A stretch of DNA of 27,789 bases from Lichenicoccus sp964235615 (GCA_964235615.1 CAXSEE010000038.1:1-27789); one strand, 5' to 3'; counted from the first letter of the stretch, positions 18,186 through 25,389 are shown. The notes: generated by a model not told the origin, from the sequence alone. Translations and numbers: made by a program.

Positions 18186-18269
18186 CTGGGCTCTGCCCAG
18201 ACCCGCCAAAGGCCTCGGCCTTTGGAAACCGATCGGACTGCCTTGAGCGGATCCAGGGCGGAGCCTTGG
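18186..18269. terminator. Cluster of three hairpins between convergent operons
   Basis: Three inverted repeats lie in the 93 bp between the MoxR-operon stop and the acyl-CoA dehydrogenase stop. They are CTGGGC/GCCCAG (18186-18191 with 18195-18200), CCAAAGGC/GCCTTTGG with loop CTCG (18206-18213 with 18218-18225), and CCAGGGC/GCCTTGG with one G-T pair (18253-18259 with 18263-18269). The third is followed by CCTTTT on the plus strand, so it may terminate the MoxR operon. The composite also resembles a dispersed intergenic repeat I associate with Acetobacteraceae; that association comes from memory. Confidence 0.6.
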
Positions 18270-18273
18270 CCTT

Positions 18274-19419
18274 TTAGAGCGACCGCGCGATCACCATCTT
18301 CATGATCTCGTTCGTGCCGCCGTAGATGGATTGCACGCGCGCGTCGACGAACATGCGGGAGATCGGATATTCGTCCATGGCGCCGTAACCGCCGTGCAGC
18401 TGCAGGCATTCGTCCGTCGTACGCGCCTGCCGCTCTGTGCACCACCACTTCGCCATCGAGGCTGTCACAGTGTCGAGCTCGCCCGCGATCTCCTGGTTGA
18501 TGCACGAGTCCACGAACACGCGGCCGATCACCGCCTGCGTCTTGCATTCCGCCAGCGTGAAGGCGGTGTTCTGGTAGCTGAAGACGGACTTGCCGAATAC
18601 GTTCCGTTCCTTCGTGTAATCGACCGTGATATCGACGGCATGTTCCATGGCGGCGACAGCGCCGATCGCGAGGATCAGCCGCTCCCTCGGCAGCTGCTGC
18701 ATCAGTTGCACGAAGGCCTGGCCCTCGGTCTCGCCCAGCAAATTCTCCGGCGGCACCACGGCATCGTCGAAGAACAGCTCGGACGTGTCGGAGGCGTGCA
18801 TCGCCATCTTGTCGAGCTTGCGCCCACGCCGGAACCCGGCGCACTCGGCGGCCTCCACCACGAGGATGGACAGGCCCTTCGCACCGGCTTCGCCAGTCCG
18901 GGCGACGACGAGGACGAGGTCCGCCAACTGGCCGTTGGTGATGAACGTCTTCTGGCCGTTGATGACGTATCCGTTGCCGCGGCGCTTCGCCGTGGTACGT
19001 ATCTGCTGCAGGTCCGACCCGGTGCCGGGCTCCGTCATCGCGATCGCGCCGATCAGCTCGCCTCGCGCCATTCCGGGCAGCCAGCGAAGCTTCTGCGCCT
19101 CCGTGCCATAGTTCGAGATGTAGTGCGCGACAACGGCACTGGTGATGGCGACCACGACGGTCATCTCGGGCACGATCTGCTCGATGTCGGTCAGCACGGC
19201 GGCGTCGTAGGCGAAGTTGCCGTCCAGTCCGCCATACGCTTCCGGGACGCTGGGCAGCAACGCGCCCATCTGGCCCAGCGCCATCAAGGCGCCGCGGTCC
19301 ACCAGCCGGTTGCGGCGCCATTCCGCCGCGGATGGGGCCATCTCGGTGGTCAGGAACCTGCGGAACTGATCGCGGAACGCATCCAGCTCTTCGGTCATCC
19401 AGGGTGAACGGTATGGCAT
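18274..19419 (-). CDS. Acyl-CoA dehydrogenase (long-chain/isovaleryl-type active site)
   Basis: A 381-residue FAD-dependent acyl-CoA dehydrogenase, which would make the 2,3-double bond of an acyl-CoA and pass electrons to ETF. Family motifs are AIAMTEPGTGSDLQQI (125-140), the FAD/substrate strand 'YVINGQKTFITNGQLADLVL', 'RNVFGKSVFSYQNTAF' (272-287) and 'QLHGGYGAMDEYPISRMFVD'. The C-terminal IYGGTNEIM (365-373) has Gly where medium-chain enzymes carry the catalytic Glu (YEGT). The base is instead probably E259, at the position used by long-chain and isovaleryl-CoA dehydrogenases. Start 19419 follows AAGGGA at good spacing. It is the last gene of the five-gene operon, 13 bp after the SDR stop. 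The chain length or branching of its substrate is not readable. Confidence 0.93.
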   Translation of the reverse strand: MPYRSPWMTEELDAFRDQFRRFLTTEMAPSAAEWRRNRLVDRGALMALGQMGALLPSVPEAYGGLDGNFAYDAAVLTDIEQIVPEMTVVVAITSAVVAHYISNYGTEAQKLRWLPGMARGELIGAIAMTEPGTGSDLQQIRTTAKRRGNGYVINGQKTFITNGQLADLVLVVARTGEAGAKGLSILVVEAAECAGFRRGRKLDKMAMHASDTSELFFDDAVVPPENLLGETEGQAFVQLMQQLPRERLILAIGAVAAMEHAVDITVDYTKERNVFGKSVFSYQNTAFTLAECKTQAVIGRVFVDSCINQEIAGELDTVTASMAKWWCTERQARTTDECLQLHGGYGAMDEYPISRMFVDARVQSIYGGTNEIMKMVIARSL

Positions 19420-19432
19420 CGGGATTCCCTTT

Positions 19433-20263
19433 TCAGATAAGCAAACCGCCGCCGCAGACGAGGACCTGTCCGCTGACGTAGTTGGACTCAGGACTGCAGA
19501 ACAGATACACCGCGCCCGCCGCTTCCTCCGGCGTGCCGCCGCGGCCGAGCGGGATCGTCCGCTCCCACGCTTCCAGCAGGCTCGGCTGCACGCCGACCTT
19601 GATGTCGCGGCCGCCAACGTCGATGGTTGCCTGCGTCGCCTCGATCGGCTGCGTCAGCCGCGTGTTGATCAGTCCGAACGCAACACAGTTCACGTTGACC
19701 TTGTAGCGTCCCCACTCCTTGCAGAGCGTACGCGTCAACCCGACCAGCGACGCCTTGGCGGAGCTGTAGGCTGCCTGTCCGGCATTGCCATATAACCCGG
19801 CGATCGAGGATATGTTGACGACTTTCCGGAACACCTCGCGCCCTTCCTGCGCCTCCTGCTTGGCCAGGGCGCGTATCGGTTCGGAGGCCGCGCGCAGGAT
19901 GCGGAAAGGTGCCACCAGATGCACGTCCAGCATCGCCTGGAACTGCTCGTCGGTCATCTTCTGGATCGTGGAGTCCCAGGTATAGCCGGCGTTGTTGACG
20001 ATGATGTCGATGCCGCCCATCCGGTCGGTCGCCGCCGAGACGAAGCGGTCGGCGAAGCCGGCCTCGGACACACTGCCGTTCACCGCGATCGCCTTGCCGC
20101 CGCCCGCCACGATCTCCGCGGCCACGGCACGGCCGGGCTCCTCGTCGAGGTCGTTGACGACCAGGCTTGCCCCTTCCTGAGCCAGTTTCAGCGCGATCGC
20201 GCGTCCGATGCCCCGTCCCGAACCGGTGACCAGGGCGACCTTGCCTGCGAGTTTTCCTGTCAT
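19433..20263 (-). CDS. SDR-family dehydrogenase, probable 3-hydroxyacyl-CoA dehydrogenase
   Basis: A 276-residue classical short-chain dehydrogenase. Cofactor loop TGSGRGIG (13-20); 'LVVNDLDEEPG' with D38 at the end of strand 2 predicts NAD. NNAG is at 90-93, with catalytic S153 in NISSIAG and Y166/K170 in YSSAK. The C-terminus is 'VSGQVLVCGGGLLI'. The 'VVNDL' strand is like the SDR part of peroxisomal multifunctional enzyme 2 (HSD17B4), which oxidises (3R)-hydroxyacyl-CoA. A FabG-like reductase is the main alternative. Position between a MaoC hydratase (4-nt ATGA overlap upstream) and an acyl-CoA dehydrogenase supports a beta-oxidation role. I place the start at ATG 20263 because of the overlap and because the Rossmann fold starts seven residues later. 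Confidence 0.9.
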   Translation of the reverse strand: MTGKLAGKVALVTGSGRGIGRAIALKLAQEGASLVVNDLDEEPGRAVAAEIVAGGGKAIAVNGSVSEAGFADRFVSAATDRMGGIDIIVNNAGYTWDSTIQKMTDEQFQAMLDVHLVAPFRILRAASEPIRALAKQEAQEGREVFRKVVNISSIAGLYGNAGQAAYSSAKASLVGLTRTLCKEWGRYKVNVNCVAFGLINTRLTQPIEATQATIDVGGRDIKVGVQPSLLEAWERTIPLGRGGTPEEAAGAVYLFCSPESNYVSGQVLVCGGGLLI

Positions 20264-20688
20264 AGCGCCACGACCGCCTCTCCTGTGAGTTTCACGTGTC
20301 CCGCCTCGTCCGCGGCGGCCAGGCTGATGCGCGCGCGGCGCTCGCCGGACTGTTCCAGCAGCTCGGCGACATGGCCCTCGCAGGTGATGCGGGCGCCGAG
20401 CTGGGTGATGGCTGCAAACCGCGTCCGGAACGAGCGCAGGCGGCCGGGCGGGAACGCGTCGGTGACTGCCTGGCCGAGATAGGCCATGATCAGCATCCCG
20501 TGGCAGAACACGTCCTCGAACCCGGCGGCCTTGGCAAAGTCGATATCGACATGCATCGGGTTGGTGTCCCCCGAGGCGCCGCAATATAACGCGAGCTGAT
20601 GCCGCGAGATGGGCGCGAACGCCTTGAACACGACGCGGTCCCCGACCGCCGGCCCACCTGCCAGCATGCTGGCTGCCAGCGTGCTCAT
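20260..20688 (-). CDS. MaoC-like (R)-specific enoyl-CoA hydratase, catalytic half
   Basis: A 142-residue single hot-dog protein of the MaoC family. The hydratase 2 motif is present: YCGASGDTNPMHVDIDFA (35-52), with the Asp41/His46 pair that activates water and an 'AAGFEDVFCHGMLIMAYLGQ' helix after it. It would hydrate a trans-2-enoyl-CoA to the (3R)-hydroxyacyl-CoA. The preceding gene encodes a second hot-dog protein that lacks this motif. Such pairs form heterodimers in steroid and mycolate pathways (ChsH1/ChsH2-type, HadAB/BC), so this is probably the catalytic subunit of a two-protein hydratase. It has 4-nt ATGA overlaps on both sides, with the upstream partner and with the downstream SDR. 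Confidence 0.92.
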   Translation of the reverse strand: MSTLAASMLAGGPAVGDRVVFKAFAPISRHQLALYCGASGDTNPMHVDIDFAKAAGFEDVFCHGMLIMAYLGQAVTDAFPPGRLRSFRTRFAAITQLGARITCEGHVAELLEQSGERRARISLAAADEAGHVKLTGEAVVAL

Positions 20689-21113
20689 GCCGCCATCTCG
20701 TTGCGCACGACGATGGTGCGGGAGACGTCCGCCACGTGGACGCCATGCTGGTTGGTCACCGCCGTCTCGATCACGACCAGGGTCATGGCACCCCCCTTCT
20801 TGTCGGTGACGCTCGCCAGTCGGGAGTCGAACGTCAGGACGTCGCCCTCCGCCACCGGTGCGTGATAGGTGAAGCCCTGCTCGCCATGCAGGATACGGGC
20901 GATGTCTATACCCAGCTCCGTCAGATATTGAAACGGGTCGTCGGCATCCAGCATCTCGAGGCAGAACAGGTAGGTGGGCGGCAGTGCCGCTCCGGGCCCG
21001 CGCAACAGCGTGTTCGTCTCTCCCATCGTGTCGAGGAAGAACCGCAGCCGGCCCGGTTCGGCCCTGGCGGTGACCGGGGCGAAGCTGCGGCCGATAGCGG
21101 CGCGATCGACCAT
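20685..21113 (-). CDS. FAS1-like dehydratase-domain protein (MaoC N-terminal half, non-catalytic partner)
   Basis: A 142-residue protein of the FAS1-like/MaoC_dehydrat_N type (PF13452). It shows 'RLRFFLDTMGETN', then 'LPPTYLFCLEML', then 'GIDIARILHGEQGFTYHAPV' and 'GDVLTFDSRLASVTDKKGGA', the usual order in this half-hot-dog family. The Asp/His hydratase motif of its neighbour is absent, as expected for the structural, substrate-binding subunit of a heterodimeric enoyl-CoA hydratase. I chose ATG 21113, which shares one base with the thiolase stop (TGATG). A GTG one codon upstream is the alternative. It overlaps the catalytic MaoC gene by 4 nt, which suggests equimolar synthesis. Confidence 0.88.
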   Translation of the reverse strand: MVDRAAIGRSFAPVTARAEPGRLRFFLDTMGETNTLLRGPGAALPPTYLFCLEMLDADDPFQYLTELGIDIARILHGEQGFTYHAPVAEGDVLTFDSRLASVTDKKGGAMTLVVIETAVTNQHGVHVADVSRTIVVRNEMAA

Positions 21114-22303
21114 CACGCCCTCAGCCGCTCGTAGAGGGTTACCACGCAGGCGCCTCCCAGGCCGAGATTATGCTGAAGCCCGAGCCGGGCGCCTTCGACC
21201 TGCCTGGCGCCGACCACGCCGCGCAATTGCCGCGTCAGCTCGTAGCACTGCGCGAGGCCAGTGGCGCCGAGCGGATGGCCTTTCGACAGCAGCCCGCCGG
21301 ACGGGTTGGTGACGATCTTGCCGCCGTAGCTGTTGTCGCCGTCATCGATGAACTTGGCGGCGCCACCTTCGGGGCACAGCCCGAGCGCCTCGTAGGTGAT
21401 CAGCTCGTTATGCGCGAAGCAGTCATGCAGCTCCACCACGTCCAGATCGTCGGGGCCGATCCCGGCCGCCTCATATACCTGATGGGCCGCGGCACGGCTC
21501 ATGTCGGAGCCCACGACCTGCATCATGTCGTGCGCGCCGAAGGTGGAGGGCGTGTCCGTGGTCATCGCCTGCGCCGCGATGCGCACGTCGGCCCGCAGAT
21601 CATGCTCGCGGGCGAACCGCTCGGAGACGAGGATCGCCGCGGCGGCGCCGCAGGTCGGCGGACAGGCCATCAGCCGGGTCATCACCCCGGGCCAGACCAC
21701 CTTGTCGTTCAGCACCTCGTCGGCGGTGACCTCGGTGCGGAACACGGCCAGCTCGTTGTTCCTGGCGTGCCGGCTGGCCTTGGCGCGTATGTCGGCGAAG
21801 GCGCGAAGCGGCGTGCCATATTTGTTCATGTGGCTCAACCCGGCGCCGCCGAACTGGCGCAGCGCGAGCGGCACGCCAGGCGCATCCACCAGCGCGTCGG
21901 CCGCCGCGTCGAACTTCTCGAACACGCTCGGGCGGTCGTCGAATACCGATGCGAGCGCGCCGGGGCGCATCTGCTCGAAGCCCAAGGCCATGACGCAGTC
22001 CACCGAACCCGACGCGATCGCCTGCCGCGCGAGGAACAGCGCGGACGAGCCGCTGGAGCAGTTGTTGTTCACGTTGAGGATCGGGATCCCGGTCATGCCG
22101 ACTTCGTAAAGCGCGCGCTGGCCGCTGGTGGAATCGCCGTAGACGAAGCTGGCGTAGGCCTGCTGCACCGCGCCGTACTCCAGTCCGGCATCGGCCAAAG
22201 CCAGCCGCGCGGCCTGGGCGCCCATGACGTTGTACGGCTCGCTGCTCCCCGGCTTGCGGAACGGGATCATGCCGACGCCCGCGACAACAACGCTGGATGC
22301 CAT
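21113..22303 (-). CDS. SCP-x-type thiolase / acetyl-CoA acetyltransferase family protein
   Basis: A 396-residue thiolase of the SCP-x lipid-transfer branch. Active-site landmarks are the nucleophile C82 in NNNCSSGSSAL, H293 in ELHDCFAHNEL, GHPLGATGLAQ (342-352) and C386 in GLGGACVV. It would cleave a 3-ketoacyl-CoA with CoA, although relatives in steroid degradation (Ltp2-type) act as retro-aldolases with a DUF35 partner. No DUF35 or OB-fold partner is present here, which favours true thiolysis. ATG 22303 was chosen because GGGAAG lies about 8 nt upstream; an upstream TTG would add five residues. It is the first gene of the operon and is divergent from a TetR gene. Confidence 0.92.
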   Translation of the reverse strand: MASSVVVAGVGMIPFRKPGSSEPYNVMGAQAARLALADAGLEYGAVQQAYASFVYGDSTSGQRALYEVGMTGIPILNVNNNCSSGSSALFLARQAIASGSVDCVMALGFEQMRPGALASVFDDRPSVFEKFDAAADALVDAPGVPLALRQFGGAGLSHMNKYGTPLRAFADIRAKASRHARNNELAVFRTEVTADEVLNDKVVWPGVMTRLMACPPTCGAAAAILVSERFAREHDLRADVRIAAQAMTTDTPSTFGAHDMMQVVGSDMSRAAAHQVYEAAGIGPDDLDVVELHDCFAHNELITYEALGLCPEGGAAKFIDDGDNSYGGKIVTNPSGGLLSKGHPLGATGLAQCYELTRQLRGVVGARQVEGARLGLQHNLGLGGACVVTLYERLRA

Positions 22304-22411
22304 AGTCTCGCTTCCCAAAAATGACCCAATGGACTTTTTGCTACTCGTAGGTAAGATACGGTCCGAAGATTGTCAACAAGGCTCTCCGATAAGCCCAATG
22401 AGCGCACCGAC
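22304..22411. promoter_or_regulatory. Divergent promoter/operator region between thiolase operon and tetR
   Basis: A minus-strand TTGACA (plus-strand TGTCAA 22371-22376) is followed 17 bp later by a weak -10, TACCTA (22348-22353), suitable for the thiolase operon. Around it lie short inverted repeats: CTAC-TC-GTAG (22341-22350) and CGTA/TACG spaced by 7 (22346-22360). These overlap the presumed -10 and are candidate binding sites for the adjacent TetR. None is long enough to be certain. Confidence 0.45.
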
Positions 22412-23059
22412 ATGAATACCGGGACGAACATCTCCCCCTGGCTGCCTTTCGAGACGAGGCGGCGTGACCGCGACGCCAAGCGCGAGGCCGTGCTGCGGAC
22501 GGCGGTGCAGCTGTTCCTGGAGCAGGGCTACCACCGCGTGACGCTGAACGAGGTCGCCGAGCGCCTGAACATCACCAAGCCGGCGATCTACAACTACTTT
22601 CGCGGCAAGGACGAGATCCTGTTCGAGTGCTGGGTTCTGGGGCAGGATGCCGTGTTCGACTGCATTGCCGGCATCGATGCGGCGGGTGGTGCGGGCCTGG
22701 TGAAGCTGCGCGAGCTCGTCCGCGGCTACGCCACGCTGATGACCACCGATTACGGCCGGAGCCTGGTGCGCTTCGACGTCCACGACCTGTCCGAGCAGCA
22801 CGCGGCGGTCGCGCGGTCGGCCAAGCGGCGCATCGACACGGTGTTTCGCGGCTATGTCGCCGAGGGCGTCGCGGACGGCTCGATCGTGCCGTGCGACGCG
22901 AAGCTCACCGCCTTCGTCATCGCCGGGTCGCTGAACTGGATCGGGCACTGGTATCGGCCCGATGGTGAACTGGAGCCCGACGAGATCGCGGAGAGCTTCG
23001 CCGAGAAACTGACCGGCGGACTTGCCGCGAGACAGGGCCACACGCGGAACAAAGAGTAA
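22412..23059 (+). CDS. TetR/AcrR-family transcriptional regulator (divergent from thiolase operon)
   Basis: A 215-residue TetR-family regulator. The N-terminal DNA-binding domain runs 'RDAKREAVLRTAVQLFLEQG', then TLNEVAERLNITKPAIYNYF (44-63), the helix-turn-helix with the family's YxYF end. The C-terminal ligand domain ends with ADGSIVPCDAKLTAFVIAGS, followed by LNWIGHWYRPDG, a pattern shared with the second regulator at 24709-25389. ATG 22412 was chosen with GAGCG about 8 nt upstream; a TTG 14 codons earlier lies inside the presumed promoter. It is divergent from the beta-oxidation operon and 30 bp upstream of the acyl-CoA synthetase, so it probably represses both and senses an acyl-CoA intermediate. 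The ligand is inferred. Confidence 0.9.
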   Translation: MNTGTNISPWLPFETRRRDRDAKREAVLRTAVQLFLEQGYHRVTLNEVAERLNITKPAIYNYFRGKDEILFECWVLGQDAVFDCIAGIDAAGGAGLVKLRELVRGYATLMTTDYGRSLVRFDVHDLSEQHAAVARSAKRRIDTVFRGYVAEGVADGSIVPCDAKLTAFVIAGSLNWIGHWYRPDGELEPDEIAESFAEKLTGGLAARQGHTRNKE

Positions 23060-23075
23060 GCGGAACAAAAAGTAA
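23044..23075 (+). repeat. 16-bp tandem duplication spanning the tetR stop codon
   Basis: GCGGAACAAAGAGTAA (23044-23059), which ends in the tetR stop, is followed directly by GCGGAACAAAAAGTAA (23060-23075), one mismatch away. It lengthens the tetR-ligase gap by 16 bp without touching the strong Shine-Dalgarno sequence of the ligase. Confidence 0.85.
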
Positions 23076-23089
23076 AAGGGGGAGAAGCA

Positions 23090-24646
23090 ATGAACATTAC
23101 CTACGGGCTGCGGCGCGCGCTCCAGCTGAACCCGCGCGGACCCTCGACGACGTTCGGCGACCGCCACCGCAGCTGGGCCGAGACCGGTGAGCGGGTGGGC
23201 CGCCTCGCCGCCGGGCTGCGCGCGCTGGGAGTGGAGGCCGGCGGGAGGGTCGCGGTGCTGGCGCTCAACTCGGACCGCTATCTCGAGGCCTACCTCGCCA
23301 TTGCATGGGCCGGCGCAGTCGCCGTGCCGCTGAACATCCGCTGGAGCGCGCGGGAGAACGAGGATGCAGTCGCCGATTGCAACCCCACGGTGGTGCTGGT
23401 CGACGCCGCGTTCAGCCATCTTGCCGGCCAGTGCGCGCAGGCTTGTCCGGGCATCCAGCTTGTCTATGCCGACGACTCCGCGGCGCCGGCCGGGATGGAG
23501 CACATCGAAGCGCTGATCGACCGCACTCCGGCGATGCCGGACGCCATGCCGGACGGCGGAGATCTGGCCGGCATCTTCTACACCGGCGGCACTACCGGGC
23601 GGGCGAAGGGGGTCATGCTCAGCCATGCCAACGTCATGACCAACGCGCTCAACTCGCTGAGCGAAGGCGTCTGGACACAGTCGATGCGCTACCTGCACGC
23701 GGCACCGATGTTCCATCTCGCCAACGGGATGGGGATGTACGCGGCGCTGCTGCAGGGCGGGTCGAACGTCATCATGCGGAACTTCACGCCGGACGGGGTG
23801 ATGGCCACCATCGCCGCCGAACGGGTGACGGATACGCTGCTGGTGCCGACGATGATCCAGATGCTCGTGGACCACCCTGCCCGGCTGCAATACGACATCT
23901 CGACGCTGCGCCGCGTGGTCTATGGCGCGTCGCCCATCAGCGGCGCGTTGTTCACGCGGGCGGTCGCGGCGATGCCCGACGTCGCATTCATCCAGGCCTA
24001 CGGCATGACCGAGCTGTCGCCCTGCGCCACGCTGCTGCACTGGAACGAGCACTCCGGCGAGGGCCGGGCACAGCATCGCGTCAAGGGCGCGGGACGGGCC
24101 GTGATCGGCTGCGAGGTGCGGGTGGTCGACATGGACCGCAACCCGGTTCCGCCCGGAACGGTGGGAGAGATCGCGGTCCGGGGCGACACGGTCATGCTCG
24201 GCTACTGGAACCGCCCCGAGGAGACGGCGGCCGCCATCATGGATGGCTGGATGCACACGGGCGATGGCGGGGTGATGGACGAGGATGGCTTCCTCACCGT
24301 CGTCGACCGTATCAAGGACATGATCATCACGGGCGGCGAGAATGTCTACTCGGTGGAGGTGGAGAACGCCATCGCGCAGCATCCGGACGTTGCCCAATGC
24401 GCGGTCATCGGCATCCCGAGCGAACGCTGGGGCGAGCAGGTGCATGCGATCATCGTGCCCCGGCCGGATGCAGCACCGACGCCGGAGCAGGTGATCGCCT
24501 TCTGCCGCACCCTCCTGGGTGGTTTCAAATGTCCCCGCAGCGTCGAAATCCGCGCGACCCCGTTTCCGCTTTCGGGCGCCGGCAAGGTTCTCAAGCGTGA
24601 TCTGCGTGCCCCGTTCTGGGACGGGCGCGAACGACGCGTGAACTGA
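23090..24646 (+). CDS. Acyl-CoA synthetase (AMP-forming fatty-acid-type CoA ligase)
   Basis: A 518-residue ANL-superfamily ligase that makes an acyl-AMP and then the acyl-CoA thioester. Motifs are the P-loop-like YTGGTTGRAKGVMLSH (164-179), 'VVYGASPIS' (277-285), YGMTE (304-308), TGD (390-392), the hinge DRIKDMIITGGENVY (406-420) and the C-terminal catalytic lysine K499 in SGAGKVLKRDLR. The start at ATG 23090 has a strong AAAGGGGGAGAAG site just upstream. It belongs to the FadD-like group that activates fatty or cyclic carboxylic acids; the substrate is not predictable here. Placement behind a TetR gene and opposite the thiolase operon suggests it feeds that beta-oxidation pathway. Length is normal and all motifs are intact. 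Confidence 0.93.
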   Translation: MNITYGLRRALQLNPRGPSTTFGDRHRSWAETGERVGRLAAGLRALGVEAGGRVAVLALNSDRYLEAYLAIAWAGAVAVPLNIRWSARENEDAVADCNPTVVLVDAAFSHLAGQCAQACPGIQLVYADDSAAPAGMEHIEALIDRTPAMPDAMPDGGDLAGIFYTGGTTGRAKGVMLSHANVMTNALNSLSEGVWTQSMRYLHAAPMFHLANGMGMYAALLQGGSNVIMRNFTPDGVMATIAAERVTDTLLVPTMIQMLVDHPARLQYDISTLRRVVYGASPISGALFTRAVAAMPDVAFIQAYGMTELSPCATLLHWNEHSGEGRAQHRVKGAGRAVIGCEVRVVDMDRNPVPPGTVGEIAVRGDTVMLGYWNRPEETAAAIMDGWMHTGDGGVMDEDGFLTVVDRIKDMIITGGENVYSVEVENAIAQHPDVAQCAVIGIPSERWGEQVHAIIVPRPDAAPTPEQVIAFCRTLLGGFKCPRSVEIRATPFPLSGAGKVLKRDLRAPFWDGRERRVN

Positions 24647-24665
24647 CGCACCGCCGCGCCCAACT

Positions 24666-24707
24666 CCTGCCCGATCAATCCTGTCCGATCAATCCTGCCC
24701 GATCAAT
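24666..24707. repeat. 14-bp tandem repeat, three copies, between convergent genes
   Basis: CCTGCCCGATCAAT (24666-24679), CCTGTCCGATCAAT (24680-24693) and CCTGCCCGATCAAT (24694-24707) lie between the ligase stop and the stop of the second tetR. A partial CCTAATCCTGCC follows and runs into the end of that gene. No hairpin with a T run was seen. Confidence 0.9.
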
Positions 24708-24708
24708 C

Positions 24709-25389
24709 CTAATCCTGCCGCAACGGCTTCAGTCGTCTGGAGCGCCGCGCCGATGATCCTCGCGGCTCCAGGCCGTTGCAGAGTATCTCGACCATCGCGC
24801 TCGCGAGCTCCGCGGGTCGGGAGGGACCTTCGGGATTGTACCAGCGTGCTGGCCAGTTCAAGGCTCCCGCCAGGGTGAATGCCGTCAAGCGGATGTCGGC
24901 ACTCCTGATCGAGCCGTCGGCGATACCGTCCGCGATCAGGCCACGCATCGCCTGATCGATCTCGGCTTTCAGGGCCCGGAATTGCCGCCTTGCTTCGGCG
25001 GTCAGCACCTCGTCGCCGGTAAGGGTAACGCAACGGCCAAAATCGGCCATGGTGATTTCCGCATAGCGCCGGAGGAATGCCTTCAGTTGATCAAGGCCGG
25101 TACCAGCCCGCAGACGAGCCTGTACGGCAGCGGCCTGGAGTTGCACCAGGCCTAGCTGAAGGCACTCGAACAACACCTGATCCTTGTTGCCAAGGTAGTG
25201 ATAGATGACTGCCTTGGTCACTCCCAGGCTTGCGGCGACGTCGTCGAGCGACGTGGCGTGGTAGCCGCGCTCATTGAACATGCGTACTGCTGCCTGCAGT
25301 ACGGCATGCCGCTTGCGCTCGCGTTCCGCGGCCCGTTGCTCGGCAGAGCGGAACGGACTTTCGATTTCGATCTCGGTCGTCTTTTCCAT
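24709..25389 (-). CDS. TetR/AcrR-family transcriptional regulator (second, near DUF1302 gene)
   Basis: A 226-residue TetR regulator with an N-terminal helix-turn-helix, 'RKRHAVLQAAVRMFNERGYH' then TSLDDVAASLGVTKAVIYHY (46-65). The C-terminal domain carries IADGSIRSADIRLTAFTLAG followed by LNWPARWYNPEG, closely parallel to the other TetR in this cluster. The last 20 or so residues are basic (SSARRSRRLKPLRQD) and may be an extension. ATG 25389 was preferred over a GTG two codons upstream; both have weak ribosome binding sites. A perfect 14-bp palindrome about 95 bp upstream is a candidate operator, so self-regulation and control of the right-hand DUF1302 gene are plausible. It is convergent with the CoA ligase. 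Confidence 0.9.
   Translation of the reverse strand: MEKTTEIEIESPFRSAEQRAAERERKRHAVLQAAVRMFNERGYHATSLDDVAASLGVTKAVIYHYLGNKDQVLFECLQLGLVQLQAAAVQARLRAGTGLDQLKAFLRRYAEITMADFGRCVTLTGDEVLTAEARRQFRALKAEIDQAMRGLIADGIADGSIRSADIRLTAFTLAGALNWPARWYNPEGPSRPAELASAMVEILCNGLEPRGSSARRSRRLKPLRQD

Noticed and set aside
18206..18225. Classical rho-independent terminator from the CCAAAGGC/GCCTTTGG hairpin alone
   Set aside because: The stem is perfect but has no T run after it on either strand; only the third hairpin has CCTTTT following.
22373..24445. A 690-codon open frame antisense to tetR and the CoA ligase
   Set aside because: Its translation is His/Arg/Asp-rich shadow sequence with no family features, while the opposite strand carries two intact, motif-complete genes. 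Long antisense frames are common in high-GC DNA.
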